Position numbers and translations under genes: made by a program
Notes under the pieces: generated by a model
What the model was told of the DNA's origin: nothing
Seen by the model: only the letters and a program-made list of their open reading frames with translations
Database searches by the model: none
Shown: positions 22,237 through 31,056 of the stretch, one piece after another
Numbering within the stretch: position 1 is the first letter of the stretch
How the letters are laid out: the number at the start of each line of letters is the position of its first letter
Assembly: GCA_001939145.1 (NCBI GenBank)
Contig: LSRX01000070.1
Location: 1,206,527-1,270,526, forward strand
Direction: 5' to 3'
DNA: 64,000 nucleotides
Source of the DNA: Symbiodinium microadriaticum
Taxonomy: Eukaryota > Sar > Dinophyceae > Suessiales > Symbiodiniaceae

Positions 22237-24354
22237 ATGCAGGGGCAGAGATTACGGGGCGTGACCTGCCCATGGTGCCCGGTAATTGTGTGTTGTCTGC
22301 GCCCCATGGGGATCCGGCGTTCAGACAACACCCTTTACCTGTTGCACCCTGGGTTCAGGAGCGGTTCTGTGATTCTTTGCCTATGTGTGCGGACCTTTTG
22401 GCTGACTAGTGAAGGCTTAGCTTCTGCTGTACATAGCTGTACGCTTTTTCTCAGCTTTTGTATTGAGCAGCCGTGGGCTTTTGCAATCATTGGCCGACTT
22501 TGTGCCATATCACCTTGGCGATCACCCTGTCTTTTGGTGCGCCGCGTGTGGGATCCCAGCTTTCCCACCTTACACATTCTTTGGGTTCCGGCTTTTGTTT
22601 TAGGTGCTGACTCAGCTCATTGCTCTTCAGGGTCGTGCTCTTTCTCGGCCCCTTCTTTCAGTTGCAGCGGCAGTAATGTGCCAAACAAGCGAATCGGTGG
22701 CTCTGGGTCGCTGGCTTGCTGCCTGCCTGCATCGGCCAGTTTCAATAGTTCTGCCAGATTTTGCGACCTAATCAGCAATCAGTCTCGCAGCGACTCCGGC
22801 ATTTTTTCGTGTCGGCTTACTCAAGCCATTTCGAGTGGGCCGGAAGTTTTGGACCTTGCAACGTGGGAATCTTTTGAGGGGTTCACTTTTCCGACCATGT
22901 TGTTAGTTGGGTTCCCTTTTTGTGGTTCGTGGAGCCCATCTTTTTTGTATAACCTGTCAGGCTATGGTATAGGCGAGGCGCCAAACAAGCGAATCGGTGG
23001 CTCTGGGTCGCTGGCCCGTCTTTTACCATACCCTTTTTGGTTTCCCTCTGTCAGTGCTGCAGGACTCTGCCATCCCTCCGCCGGAGGGACCGCTGTCCTG
23101 GCTTTTTTCCATACCTTGCTGTTCTTGGCTTCAGCCCTTCTTTGGCTGTTTTTTTTTTCGGCCGTGCCCTGTCGCTGGTTGCCATTCAGCAGGTTAATCC
23201 GTCCTTTTGCAGCCAAGCCTCTTCTGCAGGCATTGATACCTCTGGGTTCTGTGTGCCAAGTTGGGGGAGCAGGCTGTTTTGCAAACCCAAGACGCAAGGA
23301 GCGATGTGCTTGCCCGCCGAGGCGAGGTACTAGGTTTAAACACCTGTGCTTCATGGCTCTTTACTCCTGCCCCCGTTTGGTTTGGGCCGTTCCCGAAGGC
23401 ATTCCAGGCCCCAACGAAGGCTTTGCACCGCACTTTGTTGGCCCATCTATTGCTGAAGTGATAGACCGCGTTATGCCTGAGCCTTTTCCAGTCACCACTG
23501 CACCACCGGATTATCCTGTGTCAGGCTCAGGTGCAGGTCATGATGGCTATGACAGCTTTCGGGCGGCGGCTGCAGCGGTCCGCGAGACATCACTTGCCGA
23601 GGCCTGCGAGGCCATTGTACGTTCGTCCCTGGAGGGGGTTGTTTCCTCATCGGGCCCTGAAAGCCGACTCAGTCCAGGTACCATTCATGACCCTGTTCCA
23701 GATGAAGCGGATTTCGAAGATTTATCCGTGGACACCATTGATGCCCGAGATCAGCATGTGCAATCACCTGGTACTGCCAAGCTTTTACCCATACTCCTTG
23801 CGGCGCCTGGGTATCCACTTGAGACAGTGTGGATCAGCACCACTATTCCGGCAACTGTCTGCAGGGTATGTGCTGACATTAAGTCTACTGGTTCCAGCCT
23901 CTTCGGTGAAATAGGGGATACTTTGACACCAACGCATCCACAGTTGGAAATTGGCCTTGCGTCTTTTGTTGTGACCCCTCCGTGGTTTCCCGAAGCCAAC
24001 CTTGTGGCTGTTTTGATCGATGCAAGAGCCGTCCAAGGCACTGTCTTTGCAGCGGTACTAACATACCCTACATGCCTTGAGGAGATTCGTCGTGTAGTCG
24101 GTTTTGCAGCCGTTGCAGCACACGAGGTCTACGCTGCTGGTGACAGTGATCCACTTCCTTCTGACCGGCCGGTCCCTTTGCAAAGTGGTGTGCTTGTGAA
24201 GCTCCTTCCGCCAGACCGAACACCACTGTGGGGCCCGCCTCTTGCCTTCGCCCTATGGCACCCTTACATGTGGCCTGCGGGCGCCAGCATCCCACCCAAA
24301 GGAATATGGGCTCCGTGCTTTGCTGCTTCATTCCACCGGCAAGTATGTTCTTGA
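22237..24354 (+). CDS. Retrotransposon long coding region, part 1 (first repeat module begins)
   Basis: An ATG at 22237 opens a 705-codon frame. The first part (to about 23340) is rich in Ser, Phe, Leu and Cys. It includes CPWC near the start and a hydrophobic segment around 23095-23200 that could span a membrane. Two copies of a 36-bp sequence (22680-22715 and 22980-23015) encode the same peptide, PNKRIGGSGSLA. From about 23780 the frame enters the first copy of a repeated module also found three more times downstream. Homology to the later copies leaves this frame near 24300 and continues in the +1 frame, so the last 15 or so codons before the stop at 24354 are probably not native sequence. 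The function is unknown. Confidence 0.65.
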   Translation: MQGQRLRGVTCPWCPVIVCCLRPMGIRRSDNTLYLLHPGFRSGSVILCLCVRTFWLTSEGLASAVHSCTLFLSFCIEQPWAFAIIGRLCAISPWRSPCLLVRRVWDPSFPTLHILWVPAFVLGADSAHCSSGSCSFSAPSFSCSGSNVPNKRIGGSGSLACCLPASASFNSSARFCDLISNQSRSDSGIFSCRLTQAISSGPEVLDLATWESFEGFTFPTMLLVGFPFCGSWSPSFLYNLSGYGIGEAPNKRIGGSGSLARLLPYPFWFPSVSAAGLCHPSAGGTAVLAFFHTLLFLASALLWLFFFSAVPCRWLPFSRLIRPFAAKPLLQALIPLGSVCQVGGAGCFANPRRKERCACPPRRGTRFKHLCFMALYSCPRLVWAVPEGIPGPNEGFAPHFVGPSIAEVIDRVMPEPFPVTTAPPDYPVSGSGAGHDGYDSFRAAAAAVRETSLAEACEAIVRSSLEGVVSSSGPESRLSPGTIHDPVPDEADFEDLSVDTIDARDQHVQSPGTAKLLPILLAAPGYPLETVWISTTIPATVCRVCADIKSTGSSLFGEIGDTLTPTHPQLEIGLASFVVTPPWFPEANLVAVLIDARAVQGTVFAAVLTYPTCLEEIRRVVGFAAVAAHEVYAAGDSDPLPSDRPVPLQSGVLVKLLPPDRTPLWGPPLAFALWHPYMWPAGASIPPKGIWAPCFAASFHRQVCS
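22680..23015 (+). repeat. 36-bp perfect direct repeat exactly 300 bp apart
   Basis: 22680-22715 and 22980-23015 are identical (core ccaaacaagcgaatcggtgg). The flanks differ. Both copies are in the same frame of the long coding region. Confidence 0.97.
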
Positions 24355-27300
24355 TAACTTCAGCGACGACGACTGGGCGAACTTGAACAATGTTGCCCGT
24401 ATCGTCGGCGCTCCACTTGCCGAACTCAGTGTCGAACCAGCCAGCCAAGAGGAGCTTTTCCCATATGTCTATCGTGGCAAAAGGATCCGATGTGTCCTTG
24501 CTATAACTCCGAAACCGCCGCCTCGGAGTGCATTTGGGAATCCATTGTCTTATGTGCTTTTTATTGATTCAAGACCAGTTGGGTTCGATGTTAACTTTCT
24601 GTGTCTTGATCAGGGGCACATACAATGTGACCAGCTTATGCAGCATTTGCAGCAGCCACCGCCTTACGGTTGGCTCCTTGTTGTGCGGGGAGGCCAAAAG
24701 CGAGGGCAAGGATATGACTTCGTTCATGGAGAGGTTCTAACCCTTGCCCTTGCGCGTTTGTGCCCCCACTGTGAAGAGAACCCCGAATCAGAAGAAGGTT
24801 TCTCACCTGACGAGGAGGAGGCCTTCGATGGATCGTCTTCAGAGCGCAACGCCCGCACACGTACGCGCTCACGTACCCCTGGAAGAGGACCTAGCCCCAA
24901 GGCTGAACCCGATGCCAGCTCTGATCATTCTTACCAGGGGTTTGACTCTAAGGTGCATAAGGCCAATGCGGTTTGCGACCTTAGTCCCTTGCACGAGGTT
25001 TTGTCCGTTTCTTTGTGCCATACCCTTGCCACGGACCTTCTGCATATAGTGCCTCGCCTTTCTTTCAGGGTTCCGTCATACGAGATGCACCGCATCAGTT
25101 TGAGTGAGAGGGTTTACCGCTACGGCCGCCCTGCACTCCCACCCCTACGTGACATAGGCGATCGCTCTCCTGAGAGACTCCCGAGGCCAGACTTCGAGAC
25201 GGATCCGCCTGCGTTCATGCCTGCTCAGCCAGTTATCACCATCAGGGGCCTTTTCGTGATCCTTGTTGAACGCTATAGGCCTGAGGTTGTTCCTCTTGAT
25301 TTGCGCTTGCCGGTTGATATTGCCTCAGTCCGCGAGGCAATCCAGGAGGTCCGGCTGCCTCTTTGCAAGCTTAGGTTTCCGTACCTATTCCCCATGCCCT
25401 ACCAACCTTGTGAGCAATTTGCCGTCTTCCTAGCTGCACCGTCATGGACGAAAGATGAGGTTGAGGTTGCCTTTGACTGCAGGGGAATCGGTGGTATGCT
25501 CCACTCTAAGTGCGTACCAATGCTGCTTTCCTTCCAACAACTCCGCGAAGCTGCCGGAGTGGTACCATGGTTGCCCGTTGAAGTTTGGGTTGAGCCATTT
25601 CATGAACCGGTCCCCCAGAACCGAATTCTTCGCACCTATGCGGGGTCGCTGATAGTTTTTCGGCGTATTGGCCAGGGATGCCCAGTGCTGTATCAACTCT
25701 CTGATATGATTCGTCGGGTAGCAGGTTGGGATCAGCTTGCTGACCTGCCTTTTTCATTTGAATCTGCCGTGTGGATCCTCGCGGATGAGGGTCCTTTCAG
25801 ATTCCTCATTGACCCTCTGCATGGTGGCTTGAGACGTCAAGATGTCGCACAGGCTTTGGACTACGATCCAGCCAGGATCCTATTGGTCCCGCCCGAACCG
25901 CCAATCAGGGATTTTAGCCAAACAGGGCTTTGTACTTCGGCTGCCATTATTGTCTCTCAGACTATTCCCAGTCTCAGAGGACCTCGATACGGGCCGTGTG
26001 TGGTCTTCCTTGACCAGAGACCATTACTGGCTGATCTGTCTTGGATGGTCTGCCCAGATGGTCTCTTCCATCTATCGGAGTTTGTCGAAGCTCTTCCTCG
26101 GAGGTGCCCCCCCGGCTTTCAGGTTACTGTTTGGGGAGCTTTCCCCATCGATCGCACAGATCGCTACCGGGTTGCGGACGGCACCAGGCTCATTTTTACT
26201 TTTGAGCTTAATCAACCAAGTCCGCAGGGGCGCGGTATAGCCGGGGATAGCTCTGATTCTGAATCGTTGGGTTCCAGGCATTCTCTGATGTCTGACAGCG
26301 ACTCAGATGCCTCGCTTTACACTGCGACACCCCCTCATGGACCACCTGCAGGTCCACCGCCCCCGGCTCCTGTTCATCGCGGCACAGGTGCTAGTTGCTG
26401 CTTCACAGCACGAATCGTCCTCCACGGTCTTCTGGCCGTTCATCCCGTTGCAGCCACCCAGATCCGTGATCAACAGGCTCTCATCGCGTGGGCTCCGTGC
26501 CTTGCAGCCCTCCCTGTTCTCTTTCTGCAAGCGCTGCTAGCCTCTTTTTCTGTAACCTGGCTGCCCTTCTGGAGCTTGCATTTGTGCTACTATGTCTGCA
26601 GATTGCTCTGCGACTTGACCTTTGAGGGAACCGGACTGGGTACTGCTTACCAGGCTCTGCGTGAGATTATGCGGCAGATGGCGCTTCCATGGCTCCTTGA
26701 CCCGCTTCACACTTTTGTGCCTGCTATTCAGGGAGCCGACGACACTGATCCCTTGTTGCAATCTGTTATGTTGCGGGTCAGTTGTGTCATTCTGAAGCCA
26801 GACTACACACCGGATGCTATCGCCACTGAGTTGGTACTTCCCTGCGTACTGGATGAGCTTGTTGACGAGCTCCAGGCCTTGCGGAGCACCCCCGCCTTCC
26901 TCATGTTTCCGCATCTGCTTCACGTCAATCCACTGCCCATCCATGGTTTGGCGGTGTTTTTGGCCTTTCCGAGATGGCATCCCATTGCGACCGTGATATG
27001 CTTGAATACTGCGAGCATCGATGGCCGCATCTTTGCCACTTATGCCCCGGATCGTTTAACCACTGATGACCTTCTCTGGTTGGCTGACTTGCCTCCTCAG
27101 GCTGATTATGTGGTTTATGTTGGAGGCGATGACCAGCCCCTGCCAGCTGGCATTCAGGTGCATGTTGCACCAGGTGATCAGGTAGTTTTTGTGGAATACG
27201 AGGGTGCCTCTTTGCCGGATATGACGCTTCCTGTTATGCTTCTCCGGCCTGATCTATGGCAACACCCTGGCGACTTCCCAGTCTCCAGGGTTCGAGAAGC

Positions 27301-29034
27301 CTACTGTCTTGCTCTAGGCGAACACCACGTCCTGCACATTGAGGACTTTAGTCGACCGGTGGGGTTTCACGCTCGCCTGGTGCATAGTGCTGGTTTGTCA
27401 TCAAATTCGGTTCATGTTCTTTGGGCTGACCCCCCTGTGCACGACGTCGCACTTTTTGGTGTCCCTTGCAGAACACTCCTGGCCTCATGTGTTTGTGAGC
27501 GGGATATGGATGAATGCTCGGGCATTTTCTTCGACTTGCGACCCATCCATGAAGGACTTCGGTTTGTTTGTCGTGCTTGCAGCCCAATGAACTTGTCGCC
27601 TCTTCTACAAGCGTTTGACGCAGGTGCGCCTTTCGGCTGGCGTTCACAACTGCGGGCCTTAGGCCAAGTCGGAGACCAGCTTCCGGATTTGTGGCCAGGC
27701 GCGACGCTAGTTGTCATCTATGTGCCACACGTCGACACTGAGGGTCAGTTGTCGCCTGCCGCAGCACCCCCATCATTTCAGGCTGCTTTCCCTGAGGTTG
27801 GCGATTCAGGAACGCTTAGATCGGCCACTGCCAACCTGGGCCACCGAGCTGATAGCCACCCCCTCCCTGTTGCAAGTGCAGCTGAAGGTGATGCTCCATG
27901 TGGGGGCCATCGGCCACAGCCGAGTCCTTCGATCGCCGACGCTTCGGCACCGTCATCTTCGTGCACCCCAGTTTTTTCTGAGGGCGACGGTGGTGCAGTC
28001 AGAGTCCCTGATGACTCTCTTACAGCACGCCACCTGCAGACCACTTCCGAGGAAGATAGTCTACAGCCCTTTCCCTTCCTGCTCTTCTCTGTTGAATACC
28101 AACCGGAGGGACTTCTGCTTGGGCTCTTTCCCCCTTTCACTTGGACTGCTGCTCTGGCTGCGATTGAGCAGCGTCGAGCTCCTGCCGACCACAGAAGGAC
28201 GCCCAGGATCATCGTAGTCCACCCGCAGCCGCCGAGCATGCCTGCGGTGCTTTTAGCACTTCCCAGTTGGCCGACGGAGTTAATGACGATCTTCTTTGAT
28301 TGTCACGTGCCGACCAGACGCGTCTTTGCCGAGACTGTTCCACGGTTTCTTAGCCGTGGGGACGTGCTCATCATAGCCAAAGTTGACGCGTTGACCCCCT
28401 GCCACGTCTTCCATCGTGACGTTGGCCGATCCCTGAAGGCTACTGGATATATCCAAGCGAAGGTGATTGGATCGGGATCTATCCTGAGGGGGGCCAGCCC
28501 GGGCCGCTAACTACTCTGCGTCAACACCTGCGGGGCGAAGTGCCCACCATCCCTACGGCCGACGTCTTTTGGGATTCGGATATAGCGTGGGTGCTGTCGG
28601 ATGGCCCCCAGGTTGCTGCCCCCATTCCAGAGGATAGCTTTGCAATTAACAGCGCCCAAGCCGCTGACCTCCTAGGTCTTAGACCAGGACGGTTCGTTTT
28701 GGTCCCTGCAGTCCCAGAACTCACGGATCATTCCCACCGTGGGGTCCCCTCCAGGCGAGTCCTTTTAGCCAAGCAAACGGACGACAGCGATGAAGAGGGT
28801 ATTCGTGACGCAGAACCGGTCCCATACATTTTGGATCTCAGGCCGGTCCAGTTACATCTATGCCAGGCAGCAGCGCCTGACGGCGTCGTTGATGTTGCTG
28901 AGGTCTGCCGGCGGCTTGCGATCCGCTGCCCAAGGGGATTTCATGTCCGGCTTTACGGCGGCGCTTTTGACGCTGATGCAGGGAATCACAGCCGGCGAGT
29001 TCAGGCAGGTGACACTCTCACTGTCGAGTACCAC
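23780..29034 (+). repeat. Four diverged protein-level repeats of about 325 residues in the retrotransposon
   Basis: Approximate spans are 23780-24760, 25234-26212, 26768-27726 and 28070-29034, all close to 960-980 bases. Each copy has four blocks in order. The first has a YxPE-like turn and FPxL. The second is VFLAxPxW, then xDxR and a PxxL...DLL stretch. The third has a LLVPPxP-type line. The fourth is FxDxRP, then a helix-like stretch, PxGFxVxVxG and an xxDGTxL end. DNA identity is low, so the copies are old. Copies 1 and 4 are each cut by a frame change. Confidence 0.75.
24242..28510 (+). CDS. Retrotransposon long coding region, part 2 (repeat modules 1 to 4)
   Basis: This frame is open from 24200 to the stop at 28508-28510. 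Its first ATG is at 24638, in the middle of module 1, so it is unlikely to start on its own. It continues part 1 in the +1 frame. It holds the rest of module 1, all of module 2 (about 25234-26212) and module 3 (about 26768-27726), and the start of module 4 (from about 28070). Each module has a line of the type VFLAxPxW and a later VFLDQRP or FFDLRP line. Linkers between modules are acidic or Ser/Arg-rich (near 24780-24900 and 26230-26330), and a hydrophobic segment lies at about 26500-26612. Module similarity leaves this frame at about 28420-28432 and resumes in the -1 frame. No known family was recognised. Confidence 0.7.
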   Translation: MPSPYGTLTCGLRAPASHPKEYGLRALLLHSTGKYVLDNFSDDDWANLNNVARIVGAPLAELSVEPASQEELFPYVYRGKRIRCVLAITPKPPPRSAFGNPLSYVLFIDSRPVGFDVNFLCLDQGHIQCDQLMQHLQQPPPYGWLLVVRGGQKRGQGYDFVHGEVLTLALARLCPHCEENPESEEGFSPDEEEAFDGSSSERNARTRTRSRTPGRGPSPKAEPDASSDHSYQGFDSKVHKANAVCDLSPLHEVLSVSLCHTLATDLLHIVPRLSFRVPSYEMHRISLSERVYRYGRPALPPLRDIGDRSPERLPRPDFETDPPAFMPAQPVITIRGLFVILVERYRPEVVPLDLRLPVDIASVREAIQEVRLPLCKLRFPYLFPMPYQPCEQFAVFLAAPSWTKDEVEVAFDCRGIGGMLHSKCVPMLLSFQQLREAAGVVPWLPVEVWVEPFHEPVPQNRILRTYAGSLIVFRRIGQGCPVLYQLSDMIRRVAGWDQLADLPFSFESAVWILADEGPFRFLIDPLHGGLRRQDVAQALDYDPARILLVPPEPPIRDFSQTGLCTSAAIIVSQTIPSLRGPRYGPCVVFLDQRPLLADLSWMVCPDGLFHLSEFVEALPRRCPPGFQVTVWGAFPIDRTDRYRVADGTRLIFTFELNQPSPQGRGIAGDSSDSESLGSRHSLMSDSDSDASLYTATPPHGPPAGPPPPAPVHRGTGASCCFTARIVLHGLLAVHPVAATQIRDQQALIAWAPCLAALPVLFLQALLASFSVTWLPFWSLHLCYYVCRLLCDLTFEGTGLGTAYQALREIMRQMALPWLLDPLHTFVPAIQGADDTDPLLQSVMLRVSCVILKPDYTPDAIATELVLPCVLDELVDELQALRSTPAFLMFPHLLHVNPLPIHGLAVFLAFPRWHPIATVICLNTASIDGRIFATYAPDRLTTDDLLWLADLPPQADYVVYVGGDDQPLPAGIQVHVAPGDQVVFVEYEGASLPDMTLPVMLLRPDLWQHPGDFPVSRVREAYCLALGEHHVLHIEDFSRPVGFHARLVHSAGLSSNSVHVLWADPPVHDVALFGVPCRTLLASCVCERDMDECSGIFFDLRPIHEGLRFVCRACSPMNLSPLLQAFDAGAPFGWRSQLRALGQVGDQLPDLWPGATLVVIYVPHVDTEGQLSPAAAPPSFQAAFPEVGDSGTLRSATANLGHRADSHPLPVASAAEGDAPCGGHRPQPSPSIADASAPSSSCTPVFSEGDGGAVRVPDDSLTARHLQTTSEEDSLQPFPFLLFSVEYQPEGLLLGLFPPFTWTAALAAIEQRRAPADHRRTPRIIVVHPQPPSMPAVLLALPSWPTELMTIFFDCHVPTRRVFAETVPRFLSRGDVLIIAKVDALTPCHVFHRDVGRSLKATGYIQAKVIGSGSILRGASPGR

Positions 29035-31056
29035 CCTGACTATGTCAGAGATACTGTTTCCCAGTTCGAGCCTGGCACCTACTCATTAGGCACCTCTGCA
29101 GCCATTGGTCAAGGCTATTCGCCTCTGCCGCCGACGGGGTCTGCCTCTTCTACCCATTCGGGTAGTGCTGATGCCGGCACTGGAGGTTCAGCGACCCGTG
29201 GCCGCGGTCCAGCCGGGCGCGCACAAGGGCCTCAGCGATCTGATACATCTGCGGGAGCGCGTCAAAGCCCAGCTGTTGGCCTTGTAAACATGTGGTGTTT
29301 TACCTTCTCCAGTCTGCACGCCATTCCTGATGGCAAGGTAAACTCCACCTCTGTCTGCCAAGCCCATATGCTGTGCCAGCCGATGCAGGCTTGGTCATGC
29401 CGTTTGCATGACGCCTTTCTCGGCACGCGTACCGTTGCCTTATACCGGACTATAGCTGGTATGTCACCTCAGCTTGCACCCCTAACCTTTCTGGGCACCC
29501 TTCCCTTTTCACTTTCCGCCTGGATTTTGATTCTGGTGTGTGCAGGGCTCGCTGTCGCCCTCTGCTGCCGAGAGCTTGCCTCAGACTTCCTTCTGTCAGT
29601 GCTCCTTTGCATCCTGGCAAGGAACAGAGGAGGTGGATTCCTGCGTCCACTGCTGCTCATTCTTGCCCTTGGCCGGGCTGGTGTCGCGCTTGGAGTACAG
29701 CTCCCGCGCCTCAACCATGCCGATGTGAGCCATGTACCGGGCAGTTATGCCACATGCGACCCCAGGCTTAGTGCCCAAGCAGATACTCCTGTCAGTTCGG
29801 GTCTCCTTCATTTGTGCCCTCCTACTGTGCGGCCATTACCCACTCCCTGCCGATCTAGTCGTCATGGTGCCAGGCCAGTTCGGGACAGCTGGAATGATGT
29901 ACCCAGTGAATTTCCCGAGTGGCCCCTGCGCACACTTCTGGAAGAGAGTTGTTGGAGCCAAGAGGGGTATCCCCTTTACTTGGCGGCCACCCTGATTGAG
30001 ACCCTCAACACCCATTTTACGCCATCCCCTACGGTGAGGCAGACACTGTGCTTGCACGACCTCGTGCCACCCTGTGTAAGCCCCTGCTCCTTGTCAGGCC
30101 CCTCACTGAGTGGGCCGAGGGGTTGTGTCTGCACCAGGCCACTCCCCCTTCCGACTGTTTCAGATGCTTCGGCACACCAAGCTGAGGTGACCATCGGGTG
30201 TACTCCCCTGGGTTTCTCCCTGCAGTCCCTTGTCCAATTCCTCAGAGCACCGCCACAATTGCTCGACTATGAGGCCTTTTGCCGTGCGTGCCCTGCTGTC
30301 GGGACGATTCCTAACCTCCTGTGGCCGGACATCTTCCATGACTTTCACCAGTTGGTTCCCGCCAACGGGTTGATTGTTTATACGGATGGATCGTACACAC
30401 CAGGACCCCCCACCTCGGAGAAAGCGGGATGGGCAGCCATTTTTCTTGACCCTAGCCAAGGGACTTTCTCGGCAGCTTTCGGGCCAGTCATTCGGTTATC
30501 TGCTGATACCAATGCTCTAATATCTCCATACGTTGCCGAGTGCTATGCCCTGATGGCTGCTGCTCTAATCGCTACAGTCGCATATCATGACCGGCCGCTT
30601 GCTTTCATGTCTGATTGCATTGCGGCAGTCGGCGTCGCAGAGGGCAAGATGCGTTTCGAATTGGGTGGTTTCGCCCAAGCTGCTGCTTCAGCGCACCACT
30701 TGCGCCGACAATTGTGCTCGCGGGATGATGTGTTTCATCATGTTCCAGGCCATTGTGGTTTTGCCGGCAATGAGATTGCTGACCGTGCATCCAAGGCAGG
30801 TGCGAACCAGGAAATCCTGGCATGCGGTCTTCATCTCGCCCAGGAAGACGCGGCATTCTGGCTGAGCAGTGGTGCTCCCAAGTTGCCGTGGGTAGCTATG
30901 GTCCTGTGCAGTCTCCGAGGTGACCCTGGCTTACCGCCGATCAATCGTGTGGACCTCGGAAACAATCACGACCATGCACACTTATGCGCTTCTGAGCTGA
31001 TCCAACCCTTTGTCCCTGAGGGAGCTTTCAACAGTGGCGATACCACACCCTCATGA
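28540..31056 (+). CDS. Retrotransposon long coding region, part 3: end of module 4, membrane segments, RNase H
   Basis: The frame is open from 28420, but its first ATG is only at 29290, well inside it, so it is best read as the continuation of part 2. The given start is the GTG at 28540. Bases 28420-29034 complete module 4 (YILDLRP line near 28824). A Gly/Ser/Thr-rich linker follows, then two or three hydrophobic segments at about 29489-29700. The C-terminal part, about 30350-30830, is a full RNase H domain. Counting from 28540, the catalytic set is D616 (YTDGSY), E667 (AECYAL), D692 (MSDCIA) and D748 (EIADRA). It would remove RNA from the cDNA hybrid. The stop overlaps the next start as ATGA. 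In LINEs that have one, RNase H is usually C-terminal to RT; here it lies upstream in a different ORF. Confidence 0.8.
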   Translation: MPTIPTADVFWDSDIAWVLSDGPQVAAPIPEDSFAINSAQAADLLGLRPGRFVLVPAVPELTDHSHRGVPSRRVLLAKQTDDSDEEGIRDAEPVPYILDLRPVQLHLCQAAAPDGVVDVAEVCRRLAIRCPRGFHVRLYGGAFDADAGNHSRRVQAGDTLTVEYHPDYVRDTVSQFEPGTYSLGTSAAIGQGYSPLPPTGSASSTHSGSADAGTGGSATRGRGPAGRAQGPQRSDTSAGARQSPAVGLVNMWCFTFSSLHAIPDGKVNSTSVCQAHMLCQPMQAWSCRLHDAFLGTRTVALYRTIAGMSPQLAPLTFLGTLPFSLSAWILILVCAGLAVALCCRELASDFLLSVLLCILARNRGGGFLRPLLLILALGRAGVALGVQLPRLNHADVSHVPGSYATCDPRLSAQADTPVSSGLLHLCPPTVRPLPTPCRSSRHGARPVRDSWNDVPSEFPEWPLRTLLEESCWSQEGYPLYLAATLIETLNTHFTPSPTVRQTLCLHDLVPPCVSPCSLSGPSLSGPRGCVCTRPLPLPTVSDASAHQAEVTIGCTPLGFSLQSLVQFLRAPPQLLDYEAFCRACPAVGTIPNLLWPDIFHDFHQLVPANGLIVYTDGSYTPGPPTSEKAGWAAIFLDPSQGTFSAAFGPVIRLSADTNALISPYVAECYALMAAALIATVAYHDRPLAFMSDCIAAVGVAEGKMRFELGGFAQAAASAHHLRRQLCSRDDVFHHVPGHCGFAGNEIADRASKAGANQEILACGLHLAQEDAAFWLSSGAPKLPWVAMVLCSLRGDPGLPPINRVDLGNNHDHAHLCASELIQPFVPEGAFNSGDTTPS
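31053..31056 (+). promoter_or_regulatory. ATGA stop-start overlap between the last two retrotransposon ORFs
   Basis: The ATG of the endonuclease-RT ORF (31053-31055) overlaps the TGA of the RNase H frame (31054-31056). Such overlaps allow termination-reinitiation in some LINEs and in viruses. That it works this way here is inference. Confidence 0.7.
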
